Positions 14,258 to 22,318 of a DNA stretch of 29,416 bases are shown piece by piece. A program made the translations under genes and the position numbers. The stretch comes from Candidatus Nanohalarchaeota archaeon (GTDB lineage: Archaea > EX4484-52): positions 1 through 29,416 of the forward strand of contig QMVB01000002.1 in NCBI GenBank assembly GCA_003660905.1, given 5' to 3'. The notes under the pieces were generated by a model, which saw nothing but the letters and a program-made list of their open reading frames with translations, had not been told where the DNA came from and searched no databases. Positions within the stretch are counted from its first letter, which is position 1, and every line of letters starts with the position of its first letter.

Positions 14258-16213
14258 TTATTTAGGATCCGTATTAGCTTCCCTTCCCATGCATTGCTTT
14301 TTTATGTACTCAAACACAAACCGCTGCTCATATTTTTTGATTATATTTTGTATCTTCTCAAATTCATCCAAATTTTCATGATTTACCAGCAAATAGTCTG
14401 CATAAAACAATGTTTCCTTTAAAATGCATTTGCCCTCCTCAGTCAATACAAGTCCGATAATCAGCTTTTTGTTTGCTGCTTTCGCCTTTATTGTGAATTT
14501 TTTGAAAAGATTCGCAATTTTGATTACATTCTGCCCGCTGAGATTTTCATTTGCCAGCTCATCGAGAACTGCCTTTGTATTTATGAATATATATTGCGGC
14601 GTGATCTCATTTGTAAAATCAAACAGGATGAGTTCCTTTAATCCATTGAACTGGGCATAATGGTTGATTTGCAAATTTTCCCCGAGCATCTGGTTTATCT
14701 TTGTTGCATCATTATCCTTGTACACAAACAACTCTTTTATTCTCAAATCCCTGATTGCATCATGACCATTTTCGTTGTCGCCCTGCGTATTTGAATAATA
14801 ATCCTTGTAATTAAAAGAATAATTGTGCTGCGAATTTCCATCTGCTGCGATTTTTTCAATTAAGAACATGTTTTCATACCTATCTGCTCTTTCATTCAGG
14901 CATTCGACGGCATTGCTGTCCAGATTGAATGGAATTTTTATTAATACTTTGGAGAAGAAATTTTCCTGCGTTTCATGATCAGAAGCAATGCTCTTCATAT
15001 TGAAGAAATTTTCCTCTATTGAGTTTTCCTGCTCTATTGTAATTTTGCTGTTTTCAATCAGGAGTTTTTTGCCGTCAATCTCATCTGCCTCGATTTTATT
15101 GGAAAGGCAACCCATGCGACCTATGAATCTTTTTTTCATCTCCCTTGCAAGCTCTCCTGCATAGGACAGCAATCCTTCATTCTGCAAAATAATTGCCTGG
15201 GCTTTCGGATACAAAAACAGCATGTCTGTTCCAAATTTTTTGCATGCCAGTATGTTTCCTTCTGTGAAATTCCGGCTGCAATTTGCCATAGCATCAATCT
15301 GCCGGTTTATCGTCTCATCATCTGAAAAAGTAAGCTTCCGTATATTTGAAATATGCACTTTTTCCTTTGATATTATCCAGTCGACAATTATATCATGGCT
15401 CTGGACAGCAGAACATACCTTTGTTGAAATGAGTATTATTGATTTCTCATCCGGGCTCAAACTGTTCTCGACATCTGAAAAGCTGTCTACTGGGATATGC
15501 TTTATGTTCAGGGAATCATCCTGTATTTTTGTCTCCAGTATAATCTTCTCTTCCTCCATATCCGGGTTTTTGAGGGAAAAAGATCCTCTGGAGCTAACCA
15601 AAAGATGCTGCTGGACAAGCACAGAAAAATTGATTTCCTTTGCAATTATTGAATGCGTCTGGTAGTAAAAAAGAGCATAAGGGCTAAAATAACTCACCAT
15701 AACCTGCTTTATCGCATCCAGCAATTGGCTTTTCCATATCTTGTCCTTTGAAGAAAATATAGAAAAAGAATACTTGCTGTTCTCTTCATTGTTCTTGTAA
15801 AACACTGTCGGGCGGACAATCACTGATTTATCTCTTCCTGTGCTGATTAAATCCTTTATCTGATCGGAAACACCATCTATCTGCCTGTCTATAAATATAT
15901 CCTCGTAGTATTTGAAAAGTTCATCCTGCGATGTTCCTTTTATATTCACATTTTCGAATATACCTGTTATTTTTTTGGAAATTTCCTTCATTGTTTCTAT
16001 ATCGTCTTTTTTGATGGTTTCCAGCAGGCTTAAATTGGAGACAAACTCATCTATCTGCGCCTTTGTAAAATTAAACAGCGACAGAACATCAGTCATTACA
16101 AATCCGTCTGCAACTTCAAATCCTTTGGCCTTCAAAAGAGCCAATTTCTTTGCTTTAGTTCCGGCAGAGGATGCACTTACAAGAGAATAATCATTTAATG
16201 AAATAATGGCCAT
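14258..16213 (-). CDS. Degenerate PEP-synthase-like protein lacking the phospho-carrier histidine
   Basis: 651 aa, shorter than the roughly 750-800 aa of phosphoenolpyruvate synthase. The N-terminal ATP-binding fold is recognisable: SAGTKAKKLALLKAKGFEVA, then DGFVMT, VIVRP (Arg134), NFSVLVQQHLL and HDIIVDWI in place of the family DIEW. The swivelling phosphohistidine domain follows at about 335-365. The family's TSHAAIVARE reads LSYAGELAREM, so the catalytic His is Tyr351. The PEP/pyruvate-binding barrel is very divergent. It is unlikely to make PEP and may be a regulatory or structural paralog. The reading frame is intact and long, so it is under selection as a protein. ATTTTAAGTT near 16231-16240 is a likely TATA box. 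It is a single gene. Confidence 0.65.
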   Translation of the reverse strand: MAIISLNDYSLVSASSAGTKAKKLALLKAKGFEVADGFVMTDVLSLFNFTKAQIDEFVSNLSLLETIKKDDIETMKEISKKITGIFENVNIKGTSQDELFKYYEDIFIDRQIDGVSDQIKDLISTGRDKSVIVRPTVFYKNNEENSKYSFSIFSSKDKIWKSQLLDAIKQVMVSYFSPYALFYYQTHSIIAKEINFSVLVQQHLLVSSRGSFSLKNPDMEEEKIILETKIQDDSLNIKHIPVDSFSDVENSLSPDEKSIILISTKVCSAVQSHDIIVDWIISKEKVHISNIRKLTFSDDETINRQIDAMANCSRNFTEGNILACKKFGTDMLFLYPKAQAIILQNEGLLSYAGELAREMKKRFIGRMGCLSNKIEADEIDGKKLLIENSKITIEQENSIEENFFNMKSIASDHETQENFFSKVLIKIPFNLDSNAVECLNERADRYENMFLIEKIAADGNSQHNYSFNYKDYYSNTQGDNENGHDAIRDLRIKELFVYKDNDATKINQMLGENLQINHYAQFNGLKELILFDFTNEITPQYIFINTKAVLDELANENLSGQNVIKIANLFKKFTIKAKAANKKLIIGLVLTEEGKCILKETLFYADYLLVNHENLDEFEKIQNIIKKYEQRFVFEYIKKQCMGREANTDPK

Positions 16214-16279
16214 AGAATAAGTTTGTGCGAAACTTAAAATAGCTTTTGTTTATTTAAAAATTGCTTATATTATATTTGC

Positions 16280-17009
16280 ATGTCGGAACATAAGCTAGAT
16301 AAGCCATTATATTCTATTTTAATTGTAGTTCCGGTTTATAATGAAGCAGACATTCTTGAGAAAAATACAAAAAAAATAAAAAAAGCAGTTGAAAAAATCA
16401 CAAAAAACTATGAGCTTATTCTTGCCGAAGACGGCAGCACAGACGGAACTTGTGAACTGGCAAAAAAATTATCTGAAAAATATATGAATGTGCATCATAT
16501 TCATTTTGAAGAAAGGCAGGGGAAGGGCAGGCACTGGCAAATGCATTTGAAAAATCAAAAAGAGATATTTTGGTTTTCATGGACATAGACCTTGCAACAA
16601 ACATGAATTATCTTTCTGATTTAATTGATGCGACAAAAAAAGGCGCTGATATCGCAATTGGCTCACGAAGAAACAAAGCATCTAAAAGATCATTAAAAAG
16701 AAATATAGCGAGCCATTCCTATAATATGCTGGTAAGATTATTGTTCAGCATTAAAATATATGATACGCAATGTGGATTCAAGGCATTTGAAAGAAAAAAA
16801 TTATTTGGTATTTTACCTTATATTGAAGACAAAAGCTGGTTCTGAGACATAGAATTGCTGATAAAAGCGCATAGGAGTAAATATAAAATCGTTGAAACCC
16901 CGATAAAATGGAAAGAGACGAATCTGAGGAAAAGCAAGGTAAATGCATTTAAAGACAGAACCAGGATGGGTTGAAATTGATTAAATTAAGAGTGAAAATC
17001 AATAACTGA
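16280..17009 (+). pseudogene. GT2 glycosyltransferase (dolichyl-phosphate hexose synthase-like) pseudogene
   Basis: Family motifs are clear: LIVVPVYNEADILEKN, then LILAEDGSTDGT, ERQGKG, VFMDIDLAT with the DxD metal site, IAIGSRR and DTQCGFKAF. The frame is broken three times. At 16529-16531 it shifts; one extra G would restore RQGKGRALANAFEKSKRD. At 16843-16845 TGA interrupts SWF*DIELLIKAH. Near 16969-16971 another one-base loss moves the end into a different frame (LKLIKLRVKINN, stop 17007-17009). An intact copy would be about 240 aa, transferring sugar from a nucleotide to a lipid phosphate. TGA is a normal stop elsewhere here, so recoding is unlikely. Confidence 0.85.
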
Positions 17010-17076
17010 ATAATAGGAAAATCTGAAAAACATGGCAATTAAAAATCCAACATTCCTGTGATTTTAAAAACACCAT

Positions 17077-17721
17077 TCACATTGTCTTCTCTACTTCCTT
17101 TAAACTCATAAAACCGGAAAATGTGTTCTTGTTTATCACCAATGTCGGCGTTGTGTTTATAGCATATATCTGCTTTATCGTATTTATTGCAGCATTGTCC
17201 ATGTTTATGTCAAAAGAATAGATGAATGTGTTATTGTTCTTTTTTTTCAGGTGGTTCAATACAAATTCCTGACTTTCGCATTTTGGGCAGTCTCCTTTGT
17301 TGGAATAAAAATAGAGAATTGTCGTATAATTCAGACCGCATTTTTCATTTACCTGGTTCAAATATATCCAATGCCTTAATTCGAGCAGGGAATAGTATTT
17401 TTTCATTCTCCAAACCTGCGGATTATCCCACCCCAGTTGGTTTTCAAGATAACCCAGCTTTGCAGATAAATCATACAGGGATTGAGTAAGTTGCTCCTGC
17501 CCTGTGGCATTGCATCCTAATTCCTGCAAAAGTCTGTCTTCTATCTCTGAAGCCATCAAATTAACCTTCAAATCCTGTTCATAGTCTGAAAATTTGTTTA
17601 GTTTATATGAAATCATATAATTCCCGACAATCACTCCTATCAAAAATACGCAAAGAGTGAGTGAAAAGGCAATCAGAAATTTGGAAAACGAAATGTCTCT
17701 TTTTATTTTAGTCGGCATCAT
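17077..17721 (-). CDS. Membrane-anchored thioredoxin-fold protein
   Basis: 214 aa. One N-terminal membrane helix (about 14-36, LIAFSLTLCVFLIGVIVGNY) is followed by a helical linker and a C-terminal thioredoxin-like domain. The redox pair is Cys145-Pro-Lys-Cys148 in YSNKGDCPKCES, and the cis-proline strand is TTPTLVIN. The active site should face outside the cell, suiting disulfide formation or repair in exported proteins; several Cys-rich exported proteins are encoded in this window. A TATA-like AATATATAAATC (about 17744-17755) overlaps the end of the upstream gene, giving a leaderless start. Confidence 0.75.
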   Translation of the reverse strand: MMPTKIKRDISFSKFLIAFSLTLCVFLIGVIVGNYMISYKLNKFSDYEQDLKVNLMASEIEDRLLQELGCNATGQEQLTQSLYDLSAKLGYLENQLGWDNPQVWRMKKYYSLLELRHWIYLNQVNEKCGLNYTTILYFYSNKGDCPKCESQEFVLNHLKKKNNNTFIYSFDINMDNAAINTIKQIYAINTTPTLVINKNTFSGFMSLKEVEKTM

Positions 17722-17754
17722 ATTACGATATAATAAAATAGAAGATTTATATAT

Positions 17755-18789
17755 TTAGAGATTATCCCTCATCATCTGCGTTAAATCTTCGGGCAGTGTG
17801 GTAATTATAGGTGTTTGCTGCAGCACTTCCATGAAACCGCAATCCGCAGTATATTCTTCTGTTAATTTTGGTCTTGCCACTATTCTTATTATTATATTAA
17901 AAAATCCAAATTCCTTGTTCTTTTCTTCATCAGAGCACATCGGAGCGGAAATTATGGACATGTTGAGCGATTTAACGCCTATTTTTTTATATGCCGACAA
18001 TATTTTTACCAAGCCTTGCGTAAAAGATAAGATATCAGTATCTTCTATTTCACAAAAAGAAGACTTATTTAGCATAACTCCAAGGATTTCCTTGTCTGCC
18101 GAAGGGGCAAATTTTGCCTTAAACCATATATTATTATCTTGATATATTTCTCTTTGCTTATCCTGCAGCACCAGTTCCCTGAAATAATTCACATCGTTTT
18201 TTTCATGGAATTTTTTTGCCGCCTCCAGAATCTTTTTTGTGTAATTTGGCGGTGTTTCATCTGCAATAATCTGGATATGAGGATGCACTAAAGATGCTCC
18301 CGCAGGCATCAGGTAATTAAAATTAATGGATGGATATAAATAATTTGCTGCATATTTTGCCTGAGCTTTTAAAAACATGATGGCTGTATAAATGGCGTTT
18401 TCCCATTCATTTTCTGTTATTTTATCATATGAAACAAAATGTTTTTTGGTAAGAATCCCCATTGCATGAATCTGGGCAAAAGGATAAAGATTCGGAAGCA
18501 TTACGAAATCATTGTAATGAACATGTTCTTTATTGGACATTACACGCTCGAAACGAGGCGTTTTTTCCATTATATTTTCACGGCAGAAAGGGCAGTCCTC
18601 ATTAGATTCTATTTCTTCTTCAACTTCTTCTGAATCAAAGCTGTGGGGTCTTTTTGTCCGCTCTATATTGAGTCTACATATATCTTTGGTAAGCGGGTCT
18701 TCCCGATACTCTATCCTGTGTTTTTCTATGCGAAATTTTGGAGGAGATTTTAATTTTATGTATTTAAAATAAACGTTAAAATTAATCAT
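17755..18789 (-). CDS. Galactose-1-phosphate uridylyltransferase-like enzyme (HIT superfamily)
   Basis: 344 aa. GalT-type features in order are EYREDPLTKD, CPFC at about 66-69 (zinc site), LPNLYPFAQIHAM and the catalytic GASLVHPHIQII, where His171 would be the nucleotidylated residue (family HPHSQ reads HPHIQ). The family moves UMP between UDP-sugars and sugar phosphates; some archaeal relatives act on other nucleotides. The C-terminal half is divergent, so substrate is uncertain. A role in sugar-nucleotide supply for surface glycans would fit the neighbouring GT2 remnant, but this is inference. The start ATG 18789 is about 24 bp from a TATA-like element shared with the divergent small gene. 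Confidence 0.8.
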   Translation of the reverse strand: MINFNVYFKYIKLKSPPKFRIEKHRIEYREDPLTKDICRLNIERTKRPHSFDSEEVEEEIESNEDCPFCRENIMEKTPRFERVMSNKEHVHYNDFVMLPNLYPFAQIHAMGILTKKHFVSYDKITENEWENAIYTAIMFLKAQAKYAANYLYPSINFNYLMPAGASLVHPHIQIIADETPPNYTKKILEAAKKFHEKNDVNYFRELVLQDKQREIYQDNNIWFKAKFAPSADKEILGVMLNKSSFCEIEDTDILSFTQGLVKILSAYKKIGVKSLNMSIISAPMCSDEEKNKEFGFFNIIIRIVARPKLTEEYTADCGFMEVLQQTPIITTLPEDLTQMMRDNL

Positions 18790-18805
18790 ATTTACTTATA
18801 AGGTT

Positions 18806-18818
18806 TTATTTTTAAAAA
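18806..18818. promoter_or_regulatory. Shared bidirectional TATA-like element
   Basis: TTTATTTTTAAAA is centred near 18813, 24 bp from the GalT-like ATG (18789) and 26 bp from the divergent ATG (18839). This is the third such 50-53 nt divergent arrangement in the window. Confidence 0.5.
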
Positions 18819-18838
18819 GCTACTGATAATTATATTAT

Positions 18839-19090
18839 ATGCACTGGAGTGAAAAACTAAAGAAAAAAGACAAAAAATACCTGAAATTGTTGCTAAATAA
18901 CGTCCTGCATTACAAAAACATAGCCAAAAAAGAAGATGAAGCAATGATGCAGATATGGGTTTGCCTTATTCGACTTTACGAACACCAGATTTTTCTGGAA
19001 AGAAAAATTAAATTGCTTGCCGGGAAAAAGGGAAAAAGAACAGCAGAAGAAAGCAAACCGGCAATTTTAAAGGATTTAATGAAATATTAA
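18839..19090 (+). CDS. Small basic helical protein, unknown function
   Basis: 83 aa. MHWSEKLKKKDKKYLKLLLN begins a Lys-rich, mostly helical chain with a central amphipathic stretch (MMQIWVCLIRLYEHQIFLER) and a basic tail. No family is recognised. The start is supported by the shared promoter spacing. The composition would suit nucleic-acid binding or a small coiled-coil partner. No signal peptide is seen. Confidence 0.55.
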   Translation: MHWSEKLKKKDKKYLKLLLNNVLHYKNIAKKEDEAMMQIWVCLIRLYEHQIFLERKIKLLAGKKGKRTAEESKPAILKDLMKY

Positions 19091-19161
19091 CAGAATACTG
19101 AATATTATATTACTTATTTTGTGTTTTTGACGATGTATAACGAAAGTTTTACATAATTATT

Positions 19162-19740
19162 TTGTTATATATCTGTAGGGATAACAAAAAAGTTAAAATT
19201 ACAAAAGGCGTTCCTGCGAGAGGGGAAGACTTTTTTAATCGCGAAGATGTTTTAAGAGATATTTGGAAAGTTCTGGACCAATCCAGTATTCTGCTTGTCG
19301 GACCAAGAAGATTTGGAAAGATATCTGTTATGCGTCGCCTTGAGAACAATCCTAAAAGTGAGTTCACACCTATTATCATTCTTGATGAGGTTCTAAAAAT
19401 CAATTCAAAAAATAAACCCGTACGATGCATAAAAGATATTATAATCAAATGTTGCGATAAATACAAAAAGACAATGCCGGATGAAGAAATGCATAAATTA
19501 TTCTTAGAATATTTTCTAATCTTACTCAAGATAGATGTCGAACATTGCGAAGACAGGTTTAATCCATTTAAATACAGATTTGGTAAAAAATTCACCGGAA
19601 CTTTTAGCGTCCTTGACAAAACAATAGCTTATTTTAAATATAAAAAGGATAAAGACAAAGACGAAGAACTAGTACTGGAAAAATTATTCCCCGAAGAACG
19701 CGAAATTGTAAATCAACTTATCGAAAGAGTAGAAAAATAA
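19162..19740 (+). pseudogene. Truncated archaeal AAA-type ATPase remnant
   Basis: The frame codes 192 aa from a TTG, and no ATG precedes the P-loop. The start matches archaeal STAND-like ATPases: KGVPARGEDFFNREDVLRDI, then WKVL, SSILLVGPRRFGK and VMRRLENNP. The Walker A Thr is Ile (GPRRFGKIS). After NPKSEFTPIIILDE the sequence does not follow the family order, as if the core were deleted; the C-terminus (EEREIVNQLIERVEK) may be the old tail. Full relatives are 350-450 aa, so this is most likely a decaying gene. An altered but expressed protein cannot be excluded, since the remaining frame is open. Confidence 0.6.
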
Positions 19741-19773
19741 AGTGTTTTATAATTAACGCACAATTATACAATT

Positions 19774-20820
19774 ATGGAAAATGCAAAAATCATAGGATAT
19801 GGCGCTTATATTCCTAAATACAGGATTAAAACAGAGCAAATAGCTGCTGTATGGGGTGCTGACCCAAATTCAATTAAAAACGGGCTTAAAATAAATGAAA
19901 AAGCTGTTGCCGGCGTAGATGAAGATAGTGCAACAATCGGCGTAGAAGCAACAAAAAACGCATTGAAAAGAGCTCAGATAGACGTATCTCAAATCGGAGC
20001 AATATATATAGGCTCAGAATCTCATCCTTATGCTGTAAATCCCTCTTCTACAATGATAGGAGATGCAATTGGTGCAGGTCCAAATTATACTGCTGCTGAC
20101 ACACAGTTTGCATGCAAGGCAGGGACTGCTGCAATGCAGATGGTGCTGGGTCTTGTTGAGTCAAAGAAAATAAAGTACGGCGTTGCGATAGGTGCTGACA
20201 CTGCGCAGGGAATGCCGGGAGATGCTCTTGAATATTCGGCAGCATCCGGGGGAGCAGGTTTTGTAATGGGTCTGGCAGATGAAAAAGATGCATGCGCTGA
20301 GATTTTAGAGACGGTTTCCTATTCTACAGATACTCCTGATTTTTGGAGAAGACCAAAAGAGGACTATCCGCAACACGCAGGTAGATTTACAGGAGAACCA
20401 GCTTATTTTAAGCATATGATGGGCGCAACAAATCTTCTGCTAAAAAAAACAAATACAACAATTGATGATTACGATTATTTTGTATTTCATATGCCTAACG
20501 GCAAGTTTCCTCTTTTAATGGCAAAAAAATACAAAATTCCTATAGAAAAATTAAAGCCATCATTAGTTGTTGAAAAAATAGGCAATACTTATTCTGGCTC
20601 ATCAATATTGGGACTGTGCGCTGTTTTGGACATTGCAAAGTCAAATGACAGGATTCTAATCACCTCTTACGGCTCCGGAGCCGGGTCAGATAGTTTTTCA
20701 ATAAAAGTGTGCAAAGGCATAGAAAGCAAAAGAGGAAATGCCCTTCTTGTGGAAGATTATATAAAGAATAAGCAATATATAAACTATGCTATTTATGCCA
20801 AAATAAGAGGCAAGATATAA
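19774..20820 (+). CDS. Hydroxymethylglutaryl-CoA synthase, archaeal type
   Basis: 348 aa, normal length. It condenses acetyl-CoA with acetoacetyl-CoA in the mevalonate route to archaeal isoprenoid lipids. Catalytic residues are visible: Glu82 in GSESHPYAV, Cys114 in QFACKAGTAA and His239 in FVFHMPNGKF, with the thiolase-fold glycine motif GSGAGSDSF near the end. In many archaea this gene sits beside an acetoacetyl-CoA thiolase and a DUF35 OB-fold protein that form a channelling complex. Neither is here. TTTTATAATTA at about 19744-19754 is centred about 25 bp before ATG 19774, so the mRNA is probably leaderless. Confidence 0.96.
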   Translation: MENAKIIGYGAYIPKYRIKTEQIAAVWGADPNSIKNGLKINEKAVAGVDEDSATIGVEATKNALKRAQIDVSQIGAIYIGSESHPYAVNPSSTMIGDAIGAGPNYTAADTQFACKAGTAAMQMVLGLVESKKIKYGVAIGADTAQGMPGDALEYSAASGGAGFVMGLADEKDACAEILETVSYSTDTPDFWRRPKEDYPQHAGRFTGEPAYFKHMMGATNLLLKKTNTTIDDYDYFVFHMPNGKFPLLMAKKYKIPIEKLKPSLVVEKIGNTYSGSSILGLCAVLDIAKSNDRILITSYGSGAGSDSFSIKVCKGIESKRGNALLVEDYIKNKQYINYAIYAKIRGKI

Positions 20821-20928
20821 TATATCGTATTTATGCGCATATTTTCTAAGGCACAATTAGTTATAATAGAAAAATCAAATAGTGTTTGAAAATGTAAATA
20901 TATATAAATATTATTTCTTATATATCTT

Positions 20929-21969
20929 ATGATAGATATTTTAGATGAAAAAATGCAAAAAAAGATAAAGATAGCAACTTTGACCTTGTGTTTTTTTTTC
21001 ATAGGAGGAGGGATTTTGATTTATTTTTTAGACATCAACAGGAAGGCATCTGCTTTCTTTTTTATGATAGGTGTATTGTTTGCTATAATTCCTTCAGCTA
21101 TTCTGGATTATTTCAAGTTCAGGGAACAGCAGGAACTGGAAGAGGAATTTCCTGTTTTTATAAAGAATTTTGCGGAAATCAAGAAATCAGGGATGTCTTT
21201 TCCGCAGGCATTTGAGCAGATTTCCCATACAGACATAGGTCCGCTCACCCCATACGTCCAGAAAACTGCATCGCAAATATCATGGGGCATTCCCTTTTCA
21301 AGGGCAATAAAAAACCTGAGCAATTCTGTGAAGAGCAAAATAATAAAGCAGTCATTTATTATAATTTCAGAGGCATTTCAGATGGGCGGCAATATTGTAG
21401 AGGTAATGAGAGACCTTTCAAAGAACATATATTCAATAAAGGAAATCAATGAAAGAAGAGGGGCATCTATTTCGCAGCAGATAATAATAATGTATTTCAT
21501 TTTCTTCATATTTCTGGCAACCCTTATTGGAATTTATAAACTCCTGATTCCAATGCTGTCAATAGATATTAATATGAGTGGAGGCGTTGGCGGTATGGTT
21601 TCCGGAGGCAGCATAGACATAGGCAAAAAGGAAATGCCTGATTTTTGTGATGTTCCTCCAATTGCGCCGTTGTTATGCACTTTTGGTTCGGTTTTGGGGT
21701 TCGATAAAGATATACGAATCAAGGAATACGAGCCGCCTGACATATTTGGCACTAGAGAAGATAAAGGTATTGAGACGGAGCCCAGCCAGGAAGGCACAAA
21801 AAAATCATATCTTTACTTCAAGTCTTTGTTTTTTTTAATGTGCCTTGTTCAGGCAACATGCACAGGAGTTATAGCAGGAGTCCTGAAGAGGGGCAAAGCC
21901 ATTGCAGGAGTTAGTCATATGGCAGTTATGTATGTTTCAACAATAGTTGTATTTATATTATTTGTATGA
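20929..21969 (+). CDS. T2SF-domain membrane platform protein (TadC/ArlJ-like)
   Basis: 346 aa. Two N-terminal membrane helices (about 17-60) precede a cytoplasmic T2SF helical bundle (EEEFPVFIKNFAEIKKSGMS, then SWGIPFSRAIKNLS and ISEAFQMGGNIVEVMRDLSK), a third helix near 185-205 and two C-terminal helices. An insert of about 80 residues (GGVGGMVSGGS, then a Cys- and Pro-containing stretch) separates helices 3 and 4. This family is the inner-membrane core of type IV pilus and archaellum machines. The partner secretion ATPase and pilins are not in the window. A TATA-like ATATATAAAT precedes ATG 20929 by about 26 nt. It is co-transcribed with the phasin-like gene. Confidence 0.85.
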   Translation: MIDILDEKMQKKIKIATLTLCFFFIGGGILIYFLDINRKASAFFFMIGVLFAIIPSAILDYFKFREQQELEEEFPVFIKNFAEIKKSGMSFPQAFEQISHTDIGPLTPYVQKTASQISWGIPFSRAIKNLSNSVKSKIIKQSFIIISEAFQMGGNIVEVMRDLSKNIYSIKEINERRGASISQQIIIMYFIFFIFLATLIGIYKLLIPMLSIDINMSGGVGGMVSGGSIDIGKKEMPDFCDVPPIAPLLCTFGSVLGFDKDIRIKEYEPPDIFGTREDKGIETEPSQEGTKKSYLYFKSLFFLMCLVQATCTGVIAGVLKRGKAIAGVSHMAVMYVSTIVVFILFV

Positions 21970-21987
21970 TAAAAAAAGGTGAATAAA

Positions 21988-22317
21988 ATGGATAACGTAT
22001 TAAAAAAAGCATTGATGCTTGGCATCGGTGTTGGTGCCACAACCAAGAAGAAATTAGATAAGCTAATTAAAGAGCTTGTGAAAAAAGGAGAGCTGAGCGC
22101 AAATGAAGGGAAAAAGATAACTGATGATTTTGTGAAAAAATCAAAGCAGCATACAGATGACATCAGGGGAATCATAAATTTTGAGATGAAAAGGGCAATG
22201 AAAAAAATGCCTTTTGCAACAAAAGCAGAGCTAAAACGCCTTGAGAAAAAAATAGACAGATTAAGCAAGGCTGGAAAAGCAACCCCTGCAAAGAGAAAGA
22301 CAGGCAGGAAAAAGTGA
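21988..22317 (+). CDS. Phasin-like coiled-coil protein
   Basis: 109 aa from ATG 21988, preceded by GGTGA 5 nt upstream (the GTG at 21979 is part of this ribosome-binding site). MDNVLKKALMLGIGVGATTK, then LDKLIKELVKKGELSANEG and KKITDDFVKKSKQ, match the polyhydroxyalkanoate regulator/phasin-type small proteins of bacteria and archaea. A basic tail (KRKTGRKK) follows a heptad region. No polymer synthase is nearby, so the role may be membrane or surface association instead. It lies 18 nt after the T2SF gene and ends 1 nt from a convergent gene. Confidence 0.65.
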   Translation: MDNVLKKALMLGIGVGATTKKKLDKLIKELVKKGELSANEGKKITDDFVKKSKQHTDDIRGIINFEMKRAMKKMPFATKAELKRLEKKIDRLSKAGKATPAKRKTGRKK

Positions 22318-22318
22318 T

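Noticed and set aside
16280..16845. Programmed frameshift or TGA recoding in the GT2 gene
   Set aside because: There are three independent lesions in one gene, no slippery heptamer, and TGA works as a stop elsewhere in the window (for example the MscS gene), so a pseudogene is simpler.
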